From Prorocentrum cordatum (lineage: Eukaryota; Sar; Dinophyceae; Prorocentrales; Prorocentraceae): a DNA stretch of 64,000 nucleotides. Both the position numbers and the translations under genes were made by a program. This document shows, one piece after another, positions 1-10,590 of this stretch; the first letter of the stretch is position 1, and each line of letters starts with the position of its first letter. Below the pieces are notes generated by a model. It had not been told where the DNA came from, ran no database searches, and saw only the letters and a program-made list of their open reading frames with translations. The stretch covers positions 482,958 through 546,957 of the forward strand of contig CAUYUJ010000337.1 in the NCBI GenBank assembly GCA_963575745.1, given 5' to 3'.

Positions 1-420
1 AACTCCTCGACGAGGCGCGCCTTCGGGCAGGCGGGGCTCAGCAGCGAAGAAACGCCCGCCCCTACGATCCCACTACCCCCGCAACTACCGAGCACCGCCC
101 GATAGCTGCGACGACAGTCGAGGCGCCCCTGCGCCAGTGGCCCTGGGGATGGGGAGGGGATTGTCGCGATCCATACTTCGGGCAGTTGCCCGATCTCTGC
201 AAGCTGGCAAGGGCCATGAACACTTCCATGCGATCCTGCAGACACCCATCCCCCCCCCCTCCCCCTCGCCCTCATTCCGGAGCCCCTGTTCGTGATATCT
301 CGATGAGCTTTGCTCGAGCTGATGCCGCTTCTGGCGCGGCGCGAAACGCATCTTGATGGGCTCGGGCGCTCGGCCGCCCAATCCTAGCGCCCCCCCCCGC
401 TGCCCCCCCCCCCCGCCTGC
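1..420. other. GC-rich sequence without a supported gene
   Basis: Both strands can be read for up to 98 codons, but the readings are Arg/Gly/Pro-rich products of GC bias. Poly-C runs are present near 250 and 390-415. Nothing else is recognisable. Confidence 0.5.
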
Positions 421-469
421 GACGCGCCATGCGCTACTTTGTGCGACGCAACGCCACGCTCACACAGGC

Positions 470-3400
470 TGCGCACCTTCAAACCAGAACTGTACACCCC
501 GTGGGACCGCGTGGGCAAGACGATGAAGGGCGAGCCCCAAACAACCGATGCCCGCCCATGAAACCACCGACGAGTTCTTGTACGTTGGCGACTCCAACAT
601 ATTCAACTTAGCTGCGGCGCGCGCCATGCCCATGGCTGAAACAACGTAATCGAACGAGCTCGGAAGCATCTCCCTCCTGCACTGTAACACACGCATGCCG
701 CGCGAACACCATCTCTTCAGCACCAATGCTTTCAATGGCAGGGGCATCCATCATGATGTTGGTCAGCGCTGTGCTCGAGACCATGGCCGCGCTTCGTAGC
801 GCCGCCCCCCCCCCCCCCTGCCAGATTGTACTCGTACACACGTCGCTGGCGCGCCCGCCCATCCGATCTCGTAACAAGCTTATGGCAACCTCACCTGCCC
901 ACGCCGAGTGCAAATGATGCCATTCATGCCCAGTGATCATTGCCCTAGTTATCATGTTATCCTAAGGGCGCCGTCCTTGATCCCAATCCGCCTTCCCTCT
1001 GTTTCCCATCCTCACCACCCTCGCTCGAGGTCATCTTCGCCCCCCTACTCGTACGAACTTATCCCTCGTCGCCGCGCTTCGTCACTGGCCCTCCTTCCGC
1101 GCCCTTCACAACATCATCCTTCGACGCCCTTCCTCCCAGATCCCCCCCCCCCCCTGCCTGCGTCCCATCCCGCCGCCCACTAGCTCCTCTGCCCCTCCTT
1201 GCCCCCCTCCACCGCCCCCCCCCTCGCCCTGCTCCGCGCGCCCGCCGCCCCCCCTGCCCGCCGCGAACGGCGCGCTGAAGAAGGCGCCCTTCGAGCAGAG
1301 GTCGAGCAGCTGCACTGCCGCGCCCTCCGCGCTCGCGAGCGCCTCGTGGATCTCCGCCTCGCCCACCTCCTCCTCCTCCTGCAACTCGCCCAGAGCCGAG
1401 GGGGCGGCCGCCCCCCTAGCCGTGGCGCCCCCGATGTTCACGAGAGCCACGGCGCCAGGCTCGCTCGGCCCCCATGGGGGGGGGGGGGGGGGGCGCCGGC
1501 AGCGACGGCGAAATCATCAGCAGCAGAATCATTAGAAAGTGAGGGGCCACAACTAGACCGACGCCGCCAACGGGGCCGGCGGGTTCGCGGCGATAGCGCG
1601 CCATGTGGCTCGCGCATGCACCGCGCGCGCGCTAGACAAGCTGAGGCTGCGCCACAATCAACAAATACACAATGGCAAGTGAAGGTCACAGAGAGGGCGC
1701 GCTGCCTCGGCTGAAGCTTGCCAACCTTGTCGTGCACATATTGTTTGAAGACGAGTTTCAGAAAGAGCGTCAGCCTCGCACTTCCCCCCCCGCGCCTCCC
1801 ACGACCAACCTGAGACGCATCCCCCTGCTTGCCCACCCGCGCGCGGCTGACCGAGAAGAGCTTCGGGCCCGAGAACCCAGCGGGACGGGCGGCAGGGGGG
1901 GGGTAATCAGAGAGGGGCGGGGAAAAGGACGGGGCCGCAGTGCAGGAGGAGCGAATAAGAAGGAGAGGAGAGGACGACGCGACCGCGGGGAGAAGGGGGG
2001 AAGGAGGGGATGGGGGGAGAAATTAATGGGAAGGACGGGGGGGGGGGGGATGATGAGTAGGGGAGTGGGGGGGGGGGGGGGGGGTGGGGGGTGGGCGGGG
2101 GGGGGGGCAAGGGGGGGGAGGGGGGCGCAAACTGCCCGCCCAAACTCCCCCACTACCCGCCCAAATCGCCCCGCGAGCCCCCCCCCCCCCCCCTCCCCCC
2201 GCGCCGCCACCGCGCCCGCCCCCCCCGCGCACCCCCCTCGGCAACATCATTACTTCCCCCTGTTCCCACTCGCCCCCCTCATCATCACCATCATCATCAT
2301 CATCATCATCATCCACGCCATCGCCCTCCTCTTCCTAATCCTCATCCCCTTTCTCCTCCTGATATTATGGCACCTGTCCTGGGGCCGCTGGGGCCGCTGC
2401 CGCCGCCGCGTCGCGCCCCCGCTGCCCCCCCATTCCCACTGCGGCACAGCCGTGTACAACGCGATCCCGACGAAAGACTTCAGGACGGCATCGCAGTGTT
2501 TGTCAGTTTTCTTCGCGAAATCAGTCGCAGTATCTAGACGCTGCAGAATGTTGGCACTTTCGGTTCCCACTTCAGACTCCAACAGCGCGAGTGGCACCCG
2601 CTGGATTTGCAGGGCATTATGCTGGGGAGTTGTTTACATCAGCTGTGGGTGCCTTGCCAGCTGTCGTGCTTTTCTGGGCGTTCTTCATCCTTGCAAGTTT
2701 GGCCAGGTGCTTCTGCGCTTTTGTTCGGCGAACTTGCGTTTTGCTTTCGCTGCGCGAGCATCCCGTTTCGACTGCGCCAGCTCCTCTTTCGCAACGTACT
2801 CTGCAAGCGTGCCCTGGAGGCCCCTGTGCTCGGCATTCTTCAGCTGCGGGGGCCCGCCCCGGGCAGGGCCGCCGCGGTCGGCTGGCCAGCGGGGGCGGGC
2901 GGGGCGCGAGCGCAGGGGGTGGGGGGGTGGGCGACAGGGGGGCGCATCGCCTCGGAGGTAGGAGGGGGAGGAGAAGGAAGCGAATGAAGGAGGAGATAGG
3001 AAGTGGACGCTAGGCAGGAGGGGGGGGGCGAGGCAGCAGGGGGGGGGGGCAGGGAAGGAGGCTGAAAGAGGGGGGCGGAGTGCAAGGGCGAGGGGGAGTT
3101 GCAAGGGGGGGGGCGGGGGAATGGCGGCGATGGATGCACCAACGGGAAGTGGGGGAACATCAGCAGGGCGGACATGGCCATGGCCAGGGGGAAGTGGAAG
3201 ACGGCCCCAGTGAATTTGATAGAGGAGGGGGCGATCGCGAGGGGGGGGAGTGATGATGGGGCGCGGCGCTAGAGCACGCAGAAAACTCAATGCATCCACG
3301 AAAGACGAACAAGACCGATCGGTCTCGGCCGGCCCAGGGGCCCATGGGCCCAGGGCCCAGACGCTCGCGCACAGCGCGCACTTAGACTCGTCATGGACGT

Positions 3401-3835
3401 CACCCCTCCCCCCCTCGCCTTCCTCTCATCATCCGCATCGTTATCGGACTCGTCCTAGCTCTCCTGCTTTACATGGCGGCCCCGCCACCTTAGACCCCCC
3501 GCCCTACCTCCCCCTTCAGGGGAGCGGCCCCCCCCCGACTCCTGTGGCGTCCCAGCGCTGCACCCAATTGGTCCGCAGTCCGAAGCCCCCTCCCCCCTCG
3601 CCCTATGATGTGCCGAAGCGTCGCTAGATCTACCCGCCAATTCATCTTCGCGCCCTCGCGCGCCCCCCCGCGCCCCCGCGCGCGCGGCGGCGCGCGGGGG
3701 GGAGGGGCGGCCTGGTCGCAGCGGGCACGCGCCCCGCGGTTCGCCCAGGAGCGGCAAGGCCAGCATGATGATGGGCGTGATGCAGCGCTTGTACTCGGTG
3801 GTCTTCAAGGCCTGCGCCACAGGGGGGCGCTGGTC
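470..3835 (-). CDS. Exon cluster C: intron-split coding blocks, unknown product
   Basis: Several short minus-strand blocks have protein-like composition, unlike the G/C-homopolymer DNA between them. In order 5' to 3' they are: 3835-3710 (follows TTTCAG; contains VAQALKTTEYKRCITPIIML), 2850-2710 (GTLAEYVAKEELAQSKRDAR, basic and helical), 2712-2629 in another frame, 2605-2435 (ESANILQRLDTATDFAKKTD), 1775-1665 (LFLKLVFKQYVHDKVGKL), 1447-1235 (acidic, EEVGEAEIHEALASAEGAAV), 805-620 (STALTNIMMDAPAIESIGAE) and 630-470 (KLNMLESPTYKNSSVVSW). No single frame joins them, so they are exons of one or more genes or remnants of a decayed gene. I recognise no family. Exon limits are approximate, and the block at 2712-2629 suggests a frameshift against its neighbour. 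Confidence 0.3.
2035..2315. repeat. Poly-G tracts, poly-C tracts and a short (TCA)n microsatellite
   Basis: At 2035-2125 there are dense G runs on the plus strand and at 2178-2230 dense C runs. A TCA/ATC trinucleotide tract follows at 2279-2312. The G runs fit the pattern needed for G-quadruplexes. No gene is supported. Confidence 0.7.
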
Positions 3836-4046
3836 TGAAAGGGGCTTCGTCGCCGTCGAGTTCGCCGGGGCACCTCGGAATGGGCGGGCAAGGAAGGCGA
3901 CGGGAAATACACAGGTGGATGGCGATTGCGAGAAGGAGGAAGAGAACGAGGGACGGGCAAGGGGCACGCAGGGCGGCGCAGGGAAGAAACAGCGTAACAA
4001 GTGCCGAATGCTGCCCCCCTGCTAACCCACTCGCCCAGCACTGGTT

Positions 4047-5080
4047 CTAATTGGCCTGTAGAGCTCGCGCCTTCATAGTAACCGACATCACTTTGAAGAT
4101 CCCGTCGTGGGCGGCGGCGGACATGGAAAGAAAGGCGACGATGCCCTTCGCACCGGTGGCCAACTTCTCAGCCACCGTCAGCGCGCCCTCCCCGCCCCAC
4201 GGCGACTGTTAAGGGGTCGGCGCGGAAGATCCTCGTGACGCCCCAGCTGCGCTGGCTCTTCCACCAGTCGCGCCGAGCAGCCTGCAGGCCGCGGCCCGCC
4301 CCCTGCTTCCGTTAGCGGTCATTGCCGTCATGTCGCCGCTCCTCCTCTCCCTCATCTCCCCCTCTCCTTCTTCCTTATCCCTCATCCTCTCGCCCTCGCG
4401 CCACTCGCGCGGCCCCCAGTCGTCTCTGGTTGGATCAAACAGCGTCTGTGCATTCGCCCCATGGCCCAATTTGCCAACGCTGCCACTCTGATGCCGCACA
4501 TGTCTACCCCTCGCCCTAGCCGCGCGGCAGCCCCCCCTCTCCTCATGCCTCGCCATGGCCCCGCGCCCCGCCCCCACGACTTCCCATCGCTTCTTCTTCC
4601 GCAGCGTCTGGCCGAAGGGCCTTGGCGACCAGTTGTCCTGCTCGGCCACCTGGTCCACATCGGCCAGCTTCTCGAATATAGCAGTCGACCCCCCCACCCC
4701 CCGCTGGCCGAGGCGGCCCCGTAGACGCGCAATTAAGTGACCAGAGCAGTTGCGCGATGCAGCCCTGCCCCCGCCCGCGCGCACCCCACGAACGCGACCC
4801 AGAACCCATCGCGCGAGGAACGCCGAAGGGATCAGAGCGCGCGCGCGCGCGAGGCGCAACCACACCTTGCACGGCGGTCAGCAGGGCGAAACCTGCTACG
4901 CGCGCGCACCCCGCACGGGCGGCCAAGTTGGCTATGCAAAACAAGCAGCGCTACATTGTCAAGGACATGAATTATGAACCTCCACTGCCCACTGTGCGCT
5001 CGGCGTTCGCCAAGATCCCGACCCTCGTCATGAAAACAATGCAGCCCGCGGTGATGTCCCGCCGGAATGCGTTGCAGCGC
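4047..5080 (-). CDS. Exon cluster B: 3' part of an intron-split gene, unknown product
   Basis: Four minus-strand blocks look coding: 5080-4980 (FRRDITAGCIVFMTRVGILA, followed by a GAG|GTTCAT donor), 4692-4572 (LADVDQVAEQDNWSPRPFGQ), 4505-4390 (SVGKLGHGANAQTLFDPTRD) and 4205-4047 (TVAEKLATGAKGIVAFLSMS). The last follows TTAACAG and ends in a TAG at 4049-4047, so it may be a terminal exon. Introns would be about 60-290 bases. The blocks contain mixed polar and hydrophobic residues and few stops, while the intervening DNA is poly-C/poly-G. I cannot name the family. Whether this cluster, the one at 5220-7090 and the one at 470-3835 are one gene or several cannot be decided from sequence alone. 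Confidence 0.32.
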
Positions 5081-5159
5081 GGCCACGCATGTTCAAAATA
5101 CCGGATCTCCATCACAAGAAATTAATTCCAGCCCTACCCCCATGCGAGGCCGAGAGACA

Positions 5160-5187
5160 GAGAAGAGAGAGAGAGAGAGAGAGAGAC
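5160..5187. repeat. (GA)n microsatellite
   Basis: A short uninterrupted GA dinucleotide run lies just downstream of the candidate terminal exon ending at 5220. Confidence 0.9.
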
Positions 5188-5219
5188 CCATCAATTTTAG
5201 ATGGTGCTACTCATGCCAG

Positions 5220-7090
5220 TCATGTTAGCCCCAGTCCTCCACTCTTCCACTCCTCGAAGTCTTTTGCATTGATGTCGGGGCCGTTGCTGCCGTCGTCGCC
5301 CCATTCGACCACAAGGCATGTTGCCGCCCTTCACCCATGTCTGCCTCTGACCTCTTCGCCCCCCCTGGCCGCGCTGACCCCCCGCCCCCGACCGTTGTGC
5401 ATTGGCGTTCTCCTTCTTGACTCTACCCCCACGCGTGCAGCATTCCCTGGGCCAGGGCGGCGCCGTGGATGGCGCCGTAGACATCCTGGCAGAGCAGCGG
5501 CGCCAGGGGCAGAAGAGAGGGCGAGGAGCTGGCGTCCAAGGACGAGCAGGCGAGCATCATAGGAAGCGGGCGAGCATCGAGGGAGAGCGGGGAGCCTCAT
5601 AGCGCGAGCACCTGGCGGGAGCTGGCGAGCATCCATGGGATGTCAAGCAGGCTAGCATTAGAAGAACAAGCGCAAGCCTCCGCCCATCCCTGTCCTCGCG
5701 GTCTTCGTCATCATCTTCCACTAGATAGGCAAGGCCTTTCGTCTCGCGCAGCAGCCCCGCAGCCTCAATCGATGCTTTCCTTTGCAATATAGAAGCTTCA
5801 TCCCCCCTGGCGTCGCTGAGCTTGTGGCGGCACTGCCCGGTCCCAGGCGCTGGGGGTGCCATGCGTCATTCCCTTTTGCACTTGCGTCCGCCGCCTATTC
5901 ATGATCATCCTCCTCATTCTGACCATCCGTCTCACATTTCGCAAGTGTCTACACATATGCGTATAACGTGTTTTGTTTGTATATGTATATATATATATGT
6001 ATATATAAATGTATATATATATATATATATATATCGGTATAGTTATCTACACCTACAAGTCGAACTCCCGGTTGAGCGCGGAAGTCCCCTATCCCACGCA
6101 TCCCACCTCGTTGCCTATGACATCCCCCCTCAGCATGGCCCTGCCGCATCACCTGCAACCGCTGGCAGATAGTACAGCATAACGCGCCAAGTGTTCGCTC
6201 GAGACAGCAAGACGTGGCGCGGGGGCGAGTGGCCCGCCAGCAGCGAAGACATCGACGAGTTAGACACGCGAGGGGGCAGGAAGAGAACGAGGATGACAAG
6301 TGAAAGGGAGGAAGAAGAAGACGCCGATGAATAGAAGGGTCGCAAGCAAGGGCGCCACTGGAACAACAACTGGCAGCATTCGCAGCAGGGAATCATCAGA
6401 TATTAACTCAGTGGCAGGAGGCGGAGGCCAAGCAATAATGTCAGACACGAGCATTGCCGATGGGGGTGGGAAAGGAAACTGAACGAGATTGAGGGCGTAG
6501 GCAAGAAGGGAAGGATCGTGACAAGGAGGGGGCTCCTGACTATGATCTTGTAACCATCGAGGGTGGCGTAGATCTGCCCACAGAGGAGCAGGAGAAGTGC
6601 GATGGCCATGGTGCGAGGAGACCCCCCCCGCACGATAGTGAACTCGCCGTTCTTGACCCAGTTTGATATGATTGCCCCTGCTGCCAGACATCATGAACTC
6701 ACCCTCGACCAACTGGATGCATTCCAAGGTGGTCTTGCCCGGGCCATGCCGCGCCTGGAGGCAGCTGAAGGGTAGCAACCCTTCTCGGCGGCAACCATCT
6801 CTCCCTCATCCCACCTCTCTCGGCAACCACCCATCCCCGAGCTCGTCTGCTCATGCGTTCGTCGCCCTCCCACGGCCATGAGCCCTCGCCTCGTGCGCCC
6901 CCCGCGTTCCCCCCGCCCTTGCGCGCCAAATTTTGCGTGCTGGCCACGTTGCATTGCTCAAAGCGCTGACTCAAGCCGACACTGCGCGCCCGCGCCATAG
7001 CGCGCGCGCCCCAAGACGCTGCCCGTCGCAACCCAAATCGCACGAGCGACAGCATGCAACGCAGGATTGCGATCCAGTTGAAATCTACTA
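5220..7090 (-). CDS. Exon cluster A: intron-split gene with hydrophobic segments, unknown product
   Basis: Eight minus-strand blocks, 5' to 3': 7090-6925 (WIAILRCMLSLVRFGL), 6770-6703 (HGPGKTTLECIQLVEG, then a GTGAGT donor), 6677-6541 (after CAG; NWVKNGEFTIVRGG then MAIALLLLLCGQIYATLDGY), 6407-6320 (LLRMLPVVVPVAPLLATLLF), 6275-6153 (ANTWRVMLYYLPAVAG, then GTGATG), 5832-5690 (after CAG; RKASIEAAGLLRETKG and an acidic tail), 5518-5430 (LLCQDVYGAIHGAALAQGML) and 5330-5220 (VVEWGDDGSNGPDINAKDF, stop TGA at 5222-5220). Two strongly hydrophobic stretches suggest a membrane protein. The GKTT string resembles part of a P-loop but lacks the full motif, so no NTPase is claimed. The 5' end is not visible. 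Family unknown. Confidence 0.35.
5980..6034. repeat. (TA)n microsatellite with GT interruptions
   Basis: A TATATA run broken by TGTATA and TAAATG steps. It is the most AT-rich point of the first 10 kb and falls between two candidate exons (6275-6153 and 5832-5690), so it is probably intronic. Confidence 0.9.
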
Positions 7091-7339
7091 AACTGCAAAA
7101 CAAACGCCCACCACGGTTACCAACGCAATGCTTGACAACAGAAACGGAATCGTTAAACAAAAAACACACAAACAAAAACAACGGACACCTCCAGACACTG
7201 GTTCGTTAACCGCTGCGCAGTCGCCCCCAGCAAAACCACGCCAGTTTGTTTTGGCTTTCGCGCGATTTTTCTGGTGAAAAACTGCGCGAGTCGCGCCGGA
7301 AATTTTGAAAACCCAAGCGCCCCATTCTATATATACAAT

Positions 7340-7765
7340 AAGCCACTCCCCAGGGGGGCCCATTGAATCGATGGCGTGGATCAGCCTGTTTTGGCCAGGC
7401 CCCATGGAATAAATTGCATGGGCGCTGCCCCCAGGAGCGCCATTGAATCGATTCAATGGGCCCTCTCTGGGAGGGGGCCATTGAATAAATTGCATGGGGC
7501 TCCGACTTCTGGTAGCGTTCTCATCGAATCGATTGCATGGGCCCTGCTCCTGGGGCCCCATCGAACTTATCGAATGGAACGTCCATGGAGAGAGCGTCAT
7601 GTAGCATATTATATAGAACCCCCAGGGAGGACCCTACCCCATCGAATCGATTGAATGGGCCTCGAAAGCGCCGGTCCCATCGAATCAATTGAATGGGCCC
7701 CTTCGCACCGGGGTGGCCCATCGAATCCATTGCGAGGCCGTCGCCTCGAGCCAATGATCCGGCCC
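7340..7765. repeat. Tandem array of about 40-bp near-palindromic units
   Basis: At least nine copies of a unit centred on CCATTGAATCGATTCAATGG or a close variant (for example CATCGAATCGATTGAATGGG) start near 7363, 7404, 7441, 7487, 7523, 7559, 7639, 7678 and 7720, spaced mostly 36-46 bases. The core is an inverted repeat with ATCGAT or AATAAATT-type centres, and the spacer is a GGGGCC-rich segment that is itself partly self-complementary. The unit keeps dyad symmetry even where bases vary. No coding function is supported, and reading frames through it repeat the same peptide. Confidence 0.85.
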
Positions 7766-9100
7766 CGCTTCGCGCGCGCCTGGAGACGTCGAATCGGTCG
7801 CGCGGCCCCCCCCTCCACCGGGCGCCTGGCGCCAGCCTCGTTCAATCGATAACGCGAACCCCCGGATCGGCGCGTCAACTTTGTTCCGACGCCCCCCCCC
7901 CCCCCTACAAGTCGCGCGCCCCCGCGGTGGGCCCGCCGACCGAATTTCCGAGTTAAGCGGGCCCGCCAGCGCGCGCATTGCGCGCCGTGCACGGAGGCGC
8001 CCTGCCGCGAGCAACTCGCTGCGACCAGGCGAACGCCGCCCGAGGCGGCGCCCGCGCGTGCCAGCGCACAAGCGCAATCGGCGCATCTGCGCGCGGCGCG
8101 CGCGCCACGGCCCTCCGCGAATGCGGGCGCCGCCCCCCCCCCCCCGCCTTCGCTGCAACGCATCTGCAGCCGCCCGCCCCGGCGCGACTGCGCGCAAACG
8201 TCGCGCGACGGAAGCGGCGCCGTGCGCGGGCGGCGCCTCGACGGCCTCGATCTCCATCTAGATGTAGAACTGGCATGCCTGGCTGGCGCAAGGTTGGGGG
8301 GTGCGCGCGCGAGCTGTGAAAAGAAATGCCGCTGCTGGGTTGCGCGCGACATCGCGCGCGCTGCGCGCGATCGCGGACGCATTCCGATGCATGTCAGCGC
8401 GCGAAACCCGAGCGCGCGCGCGCCCGAACATACCAAGGCGCAAGGGTTCAATGCATCTCGCTTGGCCCTCATTGCACGCGACGCTCGCCTATGACACTGA
8501 CACGCGCGACTCGCGCCGCGCGCCCGCGTGCTGCGACGCTCCCAGGAAACGCTCGGCGTTCTTCGCAGAAGATACCATCAACGCTAATCACCGGAGGCAA
8601 AAGGTGGCAGGGGAGTGGTCACTGCAGACCATGCAGTCTCGCATCTGCACAGTTTGCTCCTTTGCCGCCTGCGCGGGAAATGGGGGCGGGGTCTAACGAA
8701 TTGCCAAGTCACCGACGCAATGTACCAATGCAGGCTCACTTGCTGCATCGTGCTCGAAGGGCCCTTAGAACCCCGTTGATTGCCCCCCCCCCGCGGGCCC
8801 GTCCGACGGGCCCGATGATGTTGAAGCCCAGAAGGCTGCCGCCGCGAATGCCCTGCAATCCCCCCCGCCCCCTGCTCCCGCAAATTTGCAATTGGCCTGG
8901 GGAACTATTGCGCGGCGCCCCCAGGTGCCCGACCGACGTCCCATGGATCCGACTGCCACCTCGCCACGGCGGCCGACGCAAAAACAGCCGCCACAGGGGG
9001 GGCCCTCTCGACCCCCGTCCCCTTGCCCCATGGCCGAGACATCATAGCCCGACTTGCGTATCCAAACAAGCAGGCGCAGCATCGGGGCTCCTTCCACACT
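7766..9100. other. GCGC-rich spacer, no supported gene
   Basis: The sequence is dominated by CGCGCG steps and C runs. All frames give Arg/Ala-rich readings on both strands, as expected from composition. A hydrophobic minus-strand reading near 9150-9290 overlaps the 3' end of the zinc-finger gene in another frame and is not credited. Confidence 0.45.
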
Positions 9101-9110
9101 GCGCGCCTCG

Positions 9111-10590
9111 TCATGAGCGATCACGCAACCAGTCAATAGCACCGTGCCGAGAAACACGCGCCAAGTAAAAACATGTGCCAAGATGTACAAATGCAACAGT
9201 ACAAGTACATGCGCAACCGTCGCCACCAGCGTTGCCTGCGGCATCGCTGCGCCGCAGGAAAGTATGACACGATCGTGCGTCGCCCTCAAACGCGGAGCAG
9301 ACTGGGCACGTGAAGTTGCTGAAGCCGTGGCGCGATAACCTGCCAGCGCAACAGTTGTGCCGCGCTAGAAAGCAGCTTCGGCAGCGGCAGAGCAAGAGGT
9401 CACCCGCGCCATCGTCGGCGACCTTGCGGTCGGGGGCGGAGCTGCAGACGACGCATTCTTCGCCATCCAGCGGGGCCAGCGGGCCCTGGCACCCCTGGGT
9501 GTTGAGTTGCTCCATCAAGATCACCACCCACTCATGCAGTGGCGGCCTCTCGCCTTTCGGGGCCCTTCCTTGCCTGAAACCAGCATCGTACACTCGAATA
9601 TACTGCCCAGTGCAATTAGTCTCTGGCTGCATCCAGGGCATCAGCGCCACGATCCTGTTGAACGTGTCCAACCTTACTGGGCGGCCAATCCCGCGGGATG
9701 GCTGCGTCCACGTGACGAGAAGCGCGCGCCCATCTGACGTCGCGAGGAGACTGACAGTGCCGACGCCCAGCACCGCCCCCTGCGACCTCTCAGCTTCTTG
9801 CTCCGCGCTGCGGATCCTCTCTGGCTGCTCGCGCGCCGCGCCCACCACTGCATCTTCGGAATCAACGGGCGCGCCTGGGACGTCGTGGCCGTGGAGCGCC
9901 AGGTCCTCGATCTCACCCGCATCGCCCTCATCGACTGGTGGTTCCTCGGGCATGTCCGCCGCCGAATCGAGCCCCTGATCCTCGGGGCGCCCTGCGAGGC
10001 CAGCGTCGGGGTCGCGATCTCCCGAATATTCGCCCTCTTCCCCCATGATGTTGGCGTAGAGCTCATCGGCAAAGTAGTAGTAGCCGAAGTCTTTCCCCAC
10101 GGCTCCCCCGCCCCAGTCCGGGTCTGACTCGCCGCCGTCTGCGCCTTCATCGTGATTGCTCCTTCTGGCTGGGCGCACCTCGAGTGCCCCCTCACCTGCG
10201 TACTCGGCGCGCTGCAGCGCGAGCCACTTGAGGCGGCCGCGCCAGAGCGGCATCGGGGCGCCCGCGTCGTCTGCGAGCCCCGCGCCCAGCCTGGCCCCCG
10301 CCGCCGCGCCTACTGGTCTGCAAATGCGGATGGGGGCGTCCACGCGAAGCATGCGCCTTCCGCCGCCAAGGCGGCGCAGCGCGCCGCGGGCCACGAGCGC
10401 CTTCCTGCAGTGCGGCCAGCGCGTCAAGAATGCCGGGCGCACTCCCGCCACTCCGCCATCGCCCGCCGCGGCGAACGAGAGAGCCACGTCCATGAACGTC
10501 GGCCATCGGCCCGCGGCCCCGAACTCGTAGCGCGCGGCGAGCAATTCTGCGGGGGGCAGCGGGGCGGCCTCGGCGGCCCGCGCGGCCCGG
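9111..10590 (-). CDS. Protein with C-terminal C4HC3 (PHD-like) zinc finger, 3' part of gene
   Basis: This is the longest convincing coding frame in the first 20 kb, about 480 codons open on the minus strand. It entered this frame near 10590; the TTG at 10544 is not a credible start. The N-terminal part is Ala/Arg-rich, then comes a long acidic linker, then a compact cysteine cluster: CVVC (about 9447-9458), CRSC-x4-HNCC (about 9350-9400) and CPVC (9297-9308). The spacing C-x2-C...C-x2-C-x4-H-x2-C...C-x2-C is that of PHD fingers, which bind histone tails or act in ubiquitin ligases. The tail after the finger is His/Cys-rich and ends in a stop near 9111. The finger assignment rests on spacing only, and the frame upstream continues in the neighbouring entry. 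Confidence 0.6.
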
